Origin: Flavobacterium terrisoli
GTDB taxonomy: Bacteria; Bacteroidota; Bacteroidia; Flavobacteriales; Flavobacteriaceae
Length of the DNA stretch: 64,000 nt
Reading direction: 5' to 3'
NCBI RefSeq assembly: GCF_030167905.1
Contig: NZ_JARGNA010000004.1
Location: forward strand, 186,001-250,000
Part shown: piece by piece, positions 35,821 through 43,803 of the stretch
Position numbering within the stretch: position 1 is the first letter of the stretch
Layout: each line of letters opens with the position of its first letter
Program-made: the position numbers and the translations under genes
Notes under the pieces: model-generated
What the model was told of the DNA's origin: nothing
What the model saw: only the letters and a program-made list of their open reading frames with translations
Database searches by the model: none

Positions 35821-36843
35821 TTATTTTTTTGGAAAGCTAAATCGTTGATCAAAAAGGAATTCCATATCGCTTAAGGTCTTTAAAAAAGCCTCCAAATCCA
35901 CACGGTCATTATCTGATAGATTCATAGGTTTGACTAATTCATTAAGCAGATTTTCACCGTGGCCTAGGGAATTGTAATGCTTTATGACTTCGTTTAAGGA
36001 TTTGAATCGACCATCGTGCATATAAGGAAAAGTGAATTGGATGTTTCTTAAAGTTGGAATTTTAAACTTCAATTTGTCTTCTTCTTTATTGGTGATTTTC
36101 ATTCGTCCAAAATCTTTTAAATCCTTATCAATAGCCAATCCGTTGTTTTCAAACCGGTCACTGCTGAATAACGGTTCGGTATGACACGAAGCGCAATTCG
36201 TTTTGAATAATTCATAACCGTTTTGTTCCTGAGCAGTGAATGCTGCTTCATTGCGCATTACTTTGTCATACTTCGAATTCGTTGATTTGAGTAATACTGT
36301 AAATTGTGCTAAGGCTTTTAGCAATCGTTGACTGGTGATTTTATCATCCCCAAAAGCTTTGGCAAATAAACCTCTGTATTTTTGGCTTTGCTGTAATTTG
36401 GCAATCACAGTTGTAAGCTTTTCATCCATTTCGTTGGGGTTTTCTATAGGATTAATCGGTTGCACTTCAAGGTTATTGACACCGCCATCCCAATGAAAAC
36501 TTTTGGCCCAGGCCAAGTTGATTAAGGCCAAAGAGTTTCTGGTTCCGACTTTTCCATCAATGCCATGACTTAAATCATGGTCAACATGAGTGAAACCGGT
36601 CGCTTGTGCGTGGCAACTCGAACAGGAAATAGTGTTGTCACGGGAAAGAATAGGGTCGTAGAATAAATGCCTACCCAATTGAAAACCTTCTTCGGTTAAT
36701 GGATTTTTGCTAAAATCGTATTTGGGTTGTGGCCAATTTTTGGGCACTTCAAAATAAACTGGTGTGGTCAATTGGTTGGAAAAAGCCAAGCAAATTAAGA
36801 CAATCAGTCCTAATAACGAATAGTATTTCCAGTGTTTTCTCAT
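35821..36843 (-). CDS. di-haem cytochrome c peroxidase / MbnH-like MauG-family protein
   Basis: A 340-residue protein with an N-terminal signal anchor (about residues 8-24). Haem motifs are C74-S-S-C-H78 and C217-A-S-C-H221. The start codon overlaps the stop of the MbnP-like gene (ATGA), so the two are translationally coupled. In known MbnP/MbnH pairs the di-haem partner oxidises a Trp of MbnP to kynurenine; this gene is the best candidate for that role here by order and coupling, which is inference. A simple peroxidase function cannot be excluded. Confidence 0.9.
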   Translation of the reverse strand: MRKHWKYYSLLGLIVLICLAFSNQLTTPVYFEVPKNWPQPKYDFSKNPLTEEGFQLGRHLFYDPILSRDNTISCSSCHAQATGFTHVDHDLSHGIDGKVGTRNSLALINLAWAKSFHWDGGVNNLEVQPINPIENPNEMDEKLTTVIAKLQQSQKYRGLFAKAFGDDKITSQRLLKALAQFTVLLKSTNSKYDKVMRNEAAFTAQEQNGYELFKTNCASCHTEPLFSSDRFENNGLAIDKDLKDFGRMKITNKEEDKLKFKIPTLRNIQFTFPYMHDGRFKSLNEVIKHYNSLGHGENLLNELVKPMNLSDNDRVDLEAFLKTLSDMEFLFDQRFSFPKK

Positions 36844-37523
36844 TCCAAATAAAACATTTTAGTGCTGATATCTGCCAATTCCATAGCCATTTTTCCGGGA
36901 ATCATGACCGAATTGGTTTGAGCCAAATTCATTTCCGCTAAAAAAACGGCTAAATCAATTCCTATAGTAACATTGCCACTTTGATTGACCGTGATAACTT
37001 TTTTCCTCATCGAATAATAGGGCTGGAGATAACCGCCCAAATGAAACTGGAACTGGTTTTTCCTTGTTTTGCAACTCGGGCTTTTGCCTTCAATTTTTAT
37101 ATTGATATAACCGCTTTGCCACGCCCAATACATGCCTTTTATTGGATCTAAATCTCCGTCTAAGGCTCCGGAAGTATTGGTTGTACTGTCAATACCAATG
37201 TTAAAAACAACTTTGGAAATCATTTTATCATTGGCTCTGGCAACAGGTATAAACAACGAATTTGGGTTTTCTGAATCGAGTAGGTGATAGCTGTTCTTTT
37301 CTTTAAAAACCGATTTATCTGCATATTGTATTTCGATATTGGAAACATAACATTTGAAAGTGGAAATCGCTACTGTATCTTTATTAGAAGTGATGTATTG
37401 TTTATTGAGTTCCAAAGGGAATTGGTCAAAATTGATTTTGAAATTAATGCTCAACGAGTCCTTTTTTTGCCCAAAAGAGGAAAGACACAAGAATAAGAAT
37501 ATGACCCAATTTATTTTAGTCAT
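36840..37523 (-). CDS. MbnP-like family protein
   Basis: A 227-residue secreted protein, start MTKINWVIF at 37523 (a longer frame to 37550 would lie deep in the upstream gene). Signal peptide ends near SSFGQ. The family core is visible: CYVSNIEI near residue 58, GALDGDLDPIKGMYWAWQSGY (about 119-139, with W133 and W135) and FQFHLGGY with H161. MbnP proteins bind copper, in some cases after a Trp is converted to kynurenine by a partner di-haem enzyme. It overlaps the Spy-like gene by 8 bases and the MauG-like gene by 4. Confidence 0.87.
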   Translation of the reverse strand: MTKINWVIFLFLCLSSFGQKKDSLSINFKINFDQFPLELNKQYITSNKDTVAISTFKCYVSNIEIQYADKSVFKEKNSYHLLDSENPNSLFIPVARANDKMISKVVFNIGIDSTTNTSGALDGDLDPIKGMYWAWQSGYINIKIEGKSPSCKTRKNQFQFHLGGYLQPYYSMRKKVITVNQSGNVTIGIDLAVFLAEMNLAQTNSVMIPGKMAMELADISTKMFYLE

Positions 37524-37992
37524 GTCTTGGTCCGCGTGGTTTTGGCCCAAATATTCTGGACAGTTCTTCGGTCAGTGCCTTGAAATCTTCTTGCTGCTCC
37601 GGTTTGCAAAGCTTCTTAATATCCTCAAAATGCTTGAAATGCGTTTCTTCGATTTGCTTCTGATATGAATTCAATAGCGCAATCAAACTGTCTTTTGTTT
37701 TTACGTTGATTTCAGTTTCATCCAATCCTGAATACAATTCATTTTTTGTTTGACGAATGCTATCATCTAATCGGTTGATTTCACCACGATGCCAATGAAT
37801 CAGTTTTTCATAAGCTGTTTTCTGATTGGCATCAAAATGTAATTTTTCGATGATAATCTCTTTAGGCTTGGGTCTTCCTTCATGCGGTAATCTATGGTCT
37901 TTCGGACCATTCAAAAACAGAAATCCTAAAGTTCCCAAGTTGAGCAACAATAGCCCAATGACACTGATTGTTAATAATTTTGTTCTTTCCAT
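37516..37992 (-). CDS. Spy/CpxP-like periplasmic protein (heavy-metal resistance type)
   Basis: A 158-residue protein with an N-terminal signal anchor (about residues 8-28), then helical segments rich in Lys/Glu: LHFDANQKTAYEKLIHWHRGEINRLDDSIRQ and LIALLNSYQKQIEETHFKHFEDIKKLC. This LTxxQ-like helical hairpin arrangement resembles Spy, CpxP and ZraP, periplasmic chaperones or metal sensors. The His content (HWH, THFKHF) fits metal binding. Position directly after the anti-sigma gene (5-base gap) suggests it may sense or buffer the stress signalled through the sigma factor. Confidence 0.8.
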   Translation of the reverse strand: MERTKLLTISVIGLLLLNLGTLGFLFLNGPKDHRLPHEGRPKPKEIIIEKLHFDANQKTAYEKLIHWHRGEINRLDDSIRQTKNELYSGLDETEINVKTKDSLIALLNSYQKQIEETHFKHFEDIKKLCKPEQQEDFKALTEELSRIFGPKPRGPRHD

Positions 37993-37997
37993 GACTA

Positions 37998-38267
37998 TTA
38001 ATAAAGCTGATTGCTTTTGTTTAAAGTATTTTCTAAATAAACCGTAGCGGTATTCTCTTTTGTTTTTACTTCATTGTTTAACAAAGTAATGTTGAGCAAC
38101 ACCAAAACAGCAATGGAAGCGGCTACCAGCCAAACGGTGGTTGGTGGCACACTGTCTTGTTGTTTGATTTTCCTTTGGATTTTGGACAATAAATAGTCAC
38201 CCGGCGTAACTTGTGTCATTCCGTTAGTACTGTTTAGTACTTTCTGTATCCAATTCTCTTTTTCCAT
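37998..38267 (-). CDS. small single-pass membrane protein, probable anti-sigma factor
   Basis: An 89-residue protein with a cytoplasmic N-terminus (MEKENWIQKVLNSTNGMTQVTPGDYLLSKIQRKI), one membrane helix at about residues 43-62 and a short outer tail. It directly follows an ECF sigma gene (17-base gap), the normal place for an anti-sigma factor, but it lacks a recognisable zinc anti-sigma His/Cys motif. The role is inferred from context. Confidence 0.7.
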   Translation of the reverse strand: MEKENWIQKVLNSTNGMTQVTPGDYLLSKIQRKIKQQDSVPPTTVWLVAASIAVLVLLNITLLNNEVKTKENTATVYLENTLNKSNQLY

Positions 38268-38284
38268 ATTTGTTTAGACGAAAG

Positions 38285-38836
38285 TTATAATTTTTTCTTG
38301 CGGTATTGTGTAAATTTTTCTGCTAATGTTGACTGAAGTGATGCTTTTGCCCTGAAAACCAACGATTCCACGGAAGAAATACTGAGTTGCATAATTTCTG
38401 CAATCTCAGGATTACTCAAGCCATCAAGCTTAGACAGTAGGAAAGCGGTCTTTTGATTTTCGGTTAAGGTATTGATGACTTCAAATAGTATTTTAGCTTC
38501 TTCCTGATTTTCCATCAGGATTCCCGGATGCTCAAAAGTCGCTGTGTTTAGGTATTCCTGTTCGTTTTGACTCTTTCTGCCAAAAATAAAAAAGCGCTTC
38601 CGGCTGTTTTTCTTTTTGGTGAAATCCAGGCATTGGTTTATCGCAATGCGGTAAATCCAGGTTTTATAGGAAGATTTTTGATTGAAATTTTCGAACGAAT
38701 GATAAACTTTGACAAATACGTCCTGAGTCACTTCTTCCGCATCTTCAATACTTTGCAAATAATTCAATGCCACATTGTACACGAGCGTTTTATACTCGTG
38801 ATACAACTTTTCGAAAAGGATTTGATTATTTGGCAT
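38285..38836 (-). CDS. ECF-type RNA polymerase sigma factor
   Basis: A 183-residue sigma factor starting MPNNQILF (38842 would need TTG). Region 2 is at about residues 8-75 (LVYNVALNYLQSIEDAEEVTQDVFVKVY, YKTWIYRIAINQCLDF) and region 4 at about 120-170 (LTENQKTAFLLSKLDGLSNPEIAEIMQLSISSVESLVFRAK). It leads a seven-gene minus-strand operon with a membrane anti-sigma candidate, Spy-like, MbnP-like, MauG-like, YHYH and second di-haem peroxidase genes, which are therefore its likely regulon. Confidence 0.93.
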   Translation of the reverse strand: MPNNQILFEKLYHEYKTLVYNVALNYLQSIEDAEEVTQDVFVKVYHSFENFNQKSSYKTWIYRIAINQCLDFTKKKNSRKRFFIFGRKSQNEQEYLNTATFEHPGILMENQEEAKILFEVINTLTENQKTAFLLSKLDGLSNPEIAEIMQLSISSVESLVFRAKASLQSTLAEKFTQYRKKKL

Positions 38837-38921
38837 TTGCAATTTTAAGATTTCTTTAGGACACTCAGAAATAACAAAGGTTTAAATGTAATCTAATTTT
38901 TTTCAACGTATAAAATATTCC

Positions 38922-38930
38922 TATATTTGA
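38922..38930 (+). promoter_or_regulatory. -7 promoter element for fabG
   Basis: TATATTTGA fits TAnnTTTG, 34 bases before the fabG ATG; no clear -33 TTG. Confidence 0.55.
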
Positions 38931-38964
38931 ACTTTCATAAAACACAAAACTAACTTTTATTACA

Positions 38965-39711
38965 ATGAAATTATTAGAAGGAAAAGTAGCCATCATCACT
39001 GGCGCAAGTAGAGGAATCGGAAGCGGGATCGCTAAAGTTTTTGCTCAACACGGAGCCAATGTGGCTTTTACTTATAGTTCTTCTGCCGAAAGTGCTTTGG
39101 CATTGGAAAACGAATTATCGGCCTTGGGAATCAAAGCCAAAGGATATAAATCAAATGCAGCCGATTTCAACGAAGCGCAAAAATTAGTGGATGATGTAAT
39201 GGCAGATTTCGGGAATGTTGACGTATTAATCAACAACGCCGGTATCACCAAAGACAACCTTTTAATGCGTATGAGTGAAGAGGATTTTGATAAAGTAATC
39301 GAAATCAACCTGAAGTCGGTATTCAATATGACCAAAGCTGTTCAGAAAATTATGTTGAAAAACCGCAAAGGTTCTATCGTAAACATGAGTTCGGTGGTTG
39401 GTGTTAAAGGAAATGCAGGTCAGGCCAACTATGCTGCTTCAAAAGCCGGTATGATTGGGTTTACCAAATCAGTAGCCTTAGAATTAGGATCAAGAAACAT
39501 CCGTTGCAACGCGATTGCACCAGGATTTATTGAAACTGAAATGACGGCCAAATTAAATGATGACGTAGTACAAGGCTGGAGAGATTCTATTCCGTTAAAA
39601 CGCGGTGGAACTCCGGAAGACGTGGCAAACGCCTGTTTGTTCTTTGCTTCCGATATGAGTGCTTATGTTTCCGGACAAGTATTGAATGTTTGTGGTGGAA
39701 TGTTAACCTAA
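38965..39711 (+). CDS. fabG: 3-oxoacyl-[acyl-carrier-protein] reductase
   Basis: A 248-residue short-chain dehydrogenase that reduces 3-oxoacyl-ACP with NADPH in fatty acid synthesis. The cofactor motif TGASRGIGSGIA is at residues 13-24, NNAG near 89-92, catalytic Ser in NMSSVVG, and YAASK carries the catalytic Tyr/Lys. The C-terminal IETEMTAKL and YVSGQVLNVCGGM segments are FabG-like. No fab cluster is nearby; the next gene, 27 bases on, is a membrane VWA-like protein. Confidence 0.93.
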   Translation: MKLLEGKVAIITGASRGIGSGIAKVFAQHGANVAFTYSSSAESALALENELSALGIKAKGYKSNAADFNEAQKLVDDVMADFGNVDVLINNAGITKDNLLMRMSEEDFDKVIEINLKSVFNMTKAVQKIMLKNRKGSIVNMSSVVGVKGNAGQANYAASKAGMIGFTKSVALELGSRNIRCNAIAPGFIETEMTAKLNDDVVQGWRDSIPLKRGGTPEDVANACLFFASDMSAYVSGQVLNVCGGMLT

Positions 39712-39738
39712 TCCAACATTTAAAAACAACCCAAATAA

Positions 39739-41766
39739 ATGACCACAAACACTGTTTTCTTGATATTGCTTTCTTTAGGAATAGCGTTCGCTGTGTCATT
39801 TTACCAATATTTATATAGAGTCAAAAGCAGGTCGAAAGTGACTTTGCTTTTGGCTTTTTTGCGTTTCTTCAGTGTGTTCGGATTGCTATTATTGCTGATT
39901 AATCCAATCATAACCAGAAAATCGATTGAAACCGTTAAAACGCCATTGCCTATTGTGATTGACAATTCAGCTTCGATGGCGGATTTGAAATCGGATGCAC
40001 CCGCTTTAGAACTGTTTGACAAACTAAAAGGCAATTCGGCTTTAAACGATAAGTATGAGGTGCAAACCTATCAGTTTGACCAAGACTTTTTACCGGCCGA
40101 TAACATTGATTTTAAAGGAACACAATCCAATATCGATGTTGTGGCCAAAAGCCTCAAAAACATCTATAAAAACCAAACCTTTCCAACGATTCTGATTTCC
40201 GACGGAAACCAGACTTCGGGTGAAGATTACGTCTTTGGATCTAATCCGTTGAATAAGGTTTATCCTTTGGTTGTTGGCGATACGACAACTTATCTGGACC
40301 TGAAGGTAACGCAGTTGAACGTCAACAAGTATGCTTTTCACAAGAACAAATATCCGGTTGAAGTTTTCCTGAATTATGCCGGAACCAAAAGCATCAACGC
40401 TTCTTTTAAAATTACTCAGGGGAATTCGGTTTTAAACGAGCAAACCGTAGCTTTTTCTCCAACAAAAAAGTCGGCTACGCTTAATGTTTTATTGCCGGCA
40501 AACAGCGTAGGAATTCAGATTCTGAAAGCTAGTGTTTCTTCCAAAGAACAAGAAAAGAATACTTACAATAACTCCAAAAATTTTGCCGTTGAAGTCATCG
40601 ACCAGAAGACAGAAGTGGCTTTGATTTCGGATATAGCCCATCCTGATTTAGGTGCGCTAAAACGCAGTATTGAAACTAATGTACAGCGAAAAGTAACCAT
40701 TCTTAAACCAAACCAAGTCAGTAGTTTAGAGAATTATAATATTTTAATATTGTACCAGCCAACGAGCGCTTTTAAATCGGTTTTGGAAAAGAATGTAAAT
40801 GCCAAAATCAACACTTGGATCATCACCGGAAATGATACCGATTTCAATTTCTTAAACCAGAATCAAAATCAGTTTTCTTTTAAAATGAGCTCCCAAAAAG
40901 AAGACTATTTAGCTTCATTTGACACTCAGTTTAATTTGTTTGCTTTGGATAATATTGGTTTTGAGCAATTTCCGCCTTTGGAAAATCCTTTTGGAACGAT
41001 TACAGCCAAAGGAAATACAAATACCTTATTATCCTCGACTATTCGCAATATAGCTACCAATCAGCCTTTGCTGACGTTCAACGAAGAACAGGGCAGGCGT
41101 TCGGCTTATTTATTTGGGGAAAACATCTGGAAATGGCGTGCAGATAATTATTTGGTCAAAAAGAACTTTGTTGATTTTGATATCTTCTTAGACAAAACCA
41201 TTCAGTATTTGGTGTCCAATAATGCCAGAAAGTCTTTGGTGGTGAATCACGAAAGATTTTACAATTCTGGTGAAGGCATTGAAATTACGGCGCAGTATTT
41301 CAATAAAAACTACGAACTGGACGAAAAAGCTAGGCTGACCATTGCGGTTACCAATACTAAAACCAAACAGGTTAAGAATTATGATTTACTGAGAACCAGC
41401 AATGCTTTCCAGGTGAATCTGGATGGATTGGCTGCCGGAAATTATAAGTTTACCGTAAAGGAACTGAACTCTAATTCTTCATATTCCAGTGGTTTTGAAG
41501 TCTTGGATTTTGATATCGAAAAGCAATTTGTCAATCCGGATTGGAATAAGTTGAACCAATTGGCTATGCAAACACAAGGAAAAGCTTATTTGCCAAATCA
41601 AGTGGACGCTTTAATCAAGCAATTATCGGAAGACGAGAGTTACAAAGCCATCCAGAAAACCATTACCAAGAAATCGCCTTTGGTGGATTGGGTTTGGTTA
41701 TTGATCTTATTGGCATTGTCGCTTGCCGCAGAATGGTTTATCAGAAAATATAATGGCTTACTGTAA
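39739..41766 (+). CDS. membrane protein with VWA-like domain
   Basis: A 675-residue envelope protein with two N-terminal membrane helices (about 4-20 and 31-52) and one at the C-terminus (about 648-667). A VWA-like MIDAS motif, DNSASM (DxSxS), lies at about residues 74-79, and ISDGNQTSGEDY near 151 fits the second VWA strand. The long middle part is probably beta-sandwich periplasmic domains. No enzyme is recognised. It follows fabG by 27 bases and its 3' end overlaps the convergent DUF2809 gene by 9 bases. Confidence 0.8.
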   Translation: MTTNTVFLILLSLGIAFAVSFYQYLYRVKSRSKVTLLLAFLRFFSVFGLLLLLINPIITRKSIETVKTPLPIVIDNSASMADLKSDAPALELFDKLKGNSALNDKYEVQTYQFDQDFLPADNIDFKGTQSNIDVVAKSLKNIYKNQTFPTILISDGNQTSGEDYVFGSNPLNKVYPLVVGDTTTYLDLKVTQLNVNKYAFHKNKYPVEVFLNYAGTKSINASFKITQGNSVLNEQTVAFSPTKKSATLNVLLPANSVGIQILKASVSSKEQEKNTYNNSKNFAVEVIDQKTEVALISDIAHPDLGALKRSIETNVQRKVTILKPNQVSSLENYNILILYQPTSAFKSVLEKNVNAKINTWIITGNDTDFNFLNQNQNQFSFKMSSQKEDYLASFDTQFNLFALDNIGFEQFPPLENPFGTITAKGNTNTLLSSTIRNIATNQPLLTFNEEQGRRSAYLFGENIWKWRADNYLVKKNFVDFDIFLDKTIQYLVSNNARKSLVVNHERFYNSGEGIEITAQYFNKNYELDEKARLTIAVTNTKTKQVKNYDLLRTSNAFQVNLDGLAAGNYKFTVKELNSNSSYSSGFEVLDFDIEKQFVNPDWNKLNQLAMQTQGKAYLPNQVDALIKQLSEDESYKAIQKTITKKSPLVDWVWLLILLALSLAAEWFIRKYNGLL

Positions 41767-42141
41767 TCGTTTATTACTGGCGAAGAATTTTTCAAACACA
41801 ATTACAATCACAATTCCGGCAATATAAGCCAGTATATCTCCCCATTCAAAAGAAGTCCCGATGACCGTTCGGGCAATTTTATTCTTTTCGAGTCCTAATT
41901 TTTCTACTATAGTTAAATATTGCAACGTTTCAATGCTAAAGGCAAACAGCAAAACTGCGATCGATGCTTTGGTCACCGATACCCTCAAAAACGATTTTAC
42001 AAAGCAATAAATCAGGATTACTACTAAAACATCACCAAAATAAGGTCTTACAAAGTCATCGTGTACCAATAGCGCAATGCACACTTCAATTGCAAAAAGC
42101 AATACGGTGAAGAGAAAATAGTTTCTGTTGAAAGTAAACAT
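41758..42141 (-). CDS. DUF2809 family membrane protein
   Basis: A 127-residue protein with four hydrophobic segments (about 8-24, 33-50, 58-76 and 95-117). The sequence RPYFGDVLVVILIYCFVKSF and the C-terminal GTSFEWGDILAYIAGI are typical of DUF2809. Function is unknown. It starts 3 bases after the serine hydrolase stop and is likely co-transcribed with it. Confidence 0.85.
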   Translation of the reverse strand: MFTFNRNYFLFTVLLFAIEVCIALLVHDDFVRPYFGDVLVVILIYCFVKSFLRVSVTKASIAVLLFAFSIETLQYLTIVEKLGLEKNKIARTVIGTSFEWGDILAYIAGIVIVIVFEKFFASNKRLQ

Positions 42142-42144
42142 AAA

Positions 42145-43464
42145 CTATTGTTTCAGGAAAATAAACTTTCCGCCGCCTTGTTTTAAAGTCATTTGCTTGT
42201 CGAATACATTAAACACCAACTTGATTCCGGCCTGAGCAAATTCGAAGGTGTCTTTTCCGGTAGCTTCCAAAGGAAAGGCACCTTGTCCTGTGGCTTGTGC
42301 AGAGAGTTTATTGCCATCTCTGCTTACTTTAATGGTCATCATCAACTCCTGACTAGCATAACTTCCGACATATTTATCCAATTCAGCCGCACTTAATTCT
42401 AAGACTTTAAAAGTCGGAACCACAAACGGAATTTGATAATAGGCACTCAAAACAGCAATCATGATATCATTATTGGGATAAATATTTCCATTGGAAGTGA
42501 TGGCAACAGCCAACTTACTATCAGGAAAATAACTCAACATCGAACTGAATCCGTCAATGCCGCCAGTGTGACCGAATCCTTTTTTATCATAAAAAGGTAT
42601 TTCAAAAATCCCCATCCCATAGTTATCTTGTATGTTTTTCATCTGACCCAGGCTCTTGGCAGTAATAATCTTTCCGGAAAACAGGCCTTCAATAAAAACG
42701 GTTAGATCCGTAGGATTGGAAACCACAGCGCCGGCACCCATCGGAATGGACATATCAGTTTCTTTTTCCTGAGTCCAGGTTTCCTGAAAAGAGTAGGAGT
42801 AAGATTCATTGTTTTGTAAATTAGTTCTGCTGCCTACATAGGTATTTTTCAACCCTAATGGCGTAACAATCTTTTCGGTTAATATAGTGGCAAATGGTTT
42901 TTTATAAACTTTTTCCAAGATATAACTCAGCAGTATATAATTGGAATTGCTGTATTCTGCTTTGCTGTTGGGTTCAAAAACACTTTTGTTTTTGGCAATA
43001 ATGGCGACCATTTCGGCTTCTGTTTTCGGCTTGGTATAATATGACATATACTCACCGCTGTTGGTGATATTATAAATTCCGCTTCGGTGGTTGAGCAAAT
43101 TGCCAATAGTGATTTTATTGGCATTGGGAACCGAAGGAAAATAAGCATCAATGGCTTTGTCCAAAGTCAGTTTTTTTTCTTCAATGGCTTTAAAAATCAA
43201 ACAGGCCGTAAACATTTTTGAAATAGAACCAATTCGGTATTTAGTCGTAATGGTCGCACTTTGTTTTGTAAGCACATTTGCTTTTCCAATGGCTTTACTG
43301 TAGATGATTTTGCCATTTTCACTGACCGCAACACTTCCCATAAATTTGTCTTTGGTTTCCAGAATGGAAAACAAACTATCCAGTTTAACGGTATCAAGTT
43401 GTTGCGCAAAAGAAGAAGTGATAAAAAGCAGAAAAAGAAAACTAAGGGCTGTGTTTTTAGTCAT
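42145..43464 (-). CDS. serine hydrolase, class C beta-lactamase/penicillin-binding-protein fold
   Basis: A 439-residue exported hydrolase; signal peptide at 1-20 (ends SSFA). The nucleophile motif SxxK is S80-I-S-K83 in YRIGSISKMF. The second motif is YSNSNY near residues 165-170 (YxN), and HTGG near residue 307 takes the place of the KTG box. The last about 90 residues form a lipocalin-like tail domain. Likely substrates are esters or D-amino-acid peptides of the wall; resistance function is not implied. Confidence 0.9.
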   Translation of the reverse strand: MTKNTALSFLFLLFITSSFAQQLDTVKLDSLFSILETKDKFMGSVAVSENGKIIYSKAIGKANVLTKQSATITTKYRIGSISKMFTACLIFKAIEEKKLTLDKAIDAYFPSVPNANKITIGNLLNHRSGIYNITNSGEYMSYYTKPKTEAEMVAIIAKNKSVFEPNSKAEYSNSNYILLSYILEKVYKKPFATILTEKIVTPLGLKNTYVGSRTNLQNNESYSYSFQETWTQEKETDMSIPMGAGAVVSNPTDLTVFIEGLFSGKIITAKSLGQMKNIQDNYGMGIFEIPFYDKKGFGHTGGIDGFSSMLSYFPDSKLAVAITSNGNIYPNNDIMIAVLSAYYQIPFVVPTFKVLELSAAELDKYVGSYASQELMMTIKVSRDGNKLSAQATGQGAFPLEATGKDTFEFAQAGIKLVFNVFDKQMTLKQGGGKFIFLKQ

Positions 43465-43534
43465 TGCAAAGTGTTGTTTATTTGAACCGTAAATTTATTG
43501 CAAAAGATGGCTTCAGCAAAAGAAGTTTAATAGT

Positions 43535-43699
43535 TTATTCTAATATAAAATAATAGAGTATTCCCCAAACTGCTATAAAAAACAATCCTGGATAAACTAC
43601 GCCTGCTAAATTTTGCTTAAGTTGTTTCTTGACAATCATTAAGTACAATACGTAAAATATAAAGAGCAGAATAAAAACAATAGGCATAAAAACTCTCAT
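43535..43699 (-). CDS. 54-residue membrane micro-protein (unannotated-size ORF)
   Basis: This lies in the 338-base spacer between the serine hydrolase and the LTA-synthase-like gene. It starts MRVFMPIVFI and ends YYFILE, with two hydrophobic helices (about residues 4-22 and 36-53) separated by a basic loop (KKQLKQN). Codon use resembles its neighbours and the ORF is uninterrupted between ATG and TAA. An inverted repeat, CGACTTT/AAAGTCG (43713-43730), lies 14 bases before the start. The rest of the spacer shows nothing recognisable. Confidence 0.55.
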   Translation of the reverse strand: MRVFMPIVFILLFIFYVLYLMIVKKQLKQNLAGVVYPGLFFIAVWGILYYFILE

Positions 43700-43803
43700 A
43701 ATAATTGTATTTCGACTTTAATCAAAGTCGTTTCTATAACATCTAAGATAAGAATAAATGCTAATAACCAAATGGGTTGACTGAGCATTTTTCTTTAGCG
43801 AAC

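Noticed and set aside
37354..37668. Plus-strand ORF of 104 codons
   Set aside because: Antisense to MbnP-like and Spy-like genes, which have strong coding evidence.
33212..38836. A methanobactin biosynthetic locus
   Set aside because: MbnP/MauG-like genes are present but no precursor peptide, MbnB/MbnC or TonB importer is visible.
43713..43730. CGACTTT/AAAGTCG inverted repeat before the small membrane ORF as a terminator
   Set aside because: No T-run follows and no gene ends there; noted only in the micro-ORF entry.
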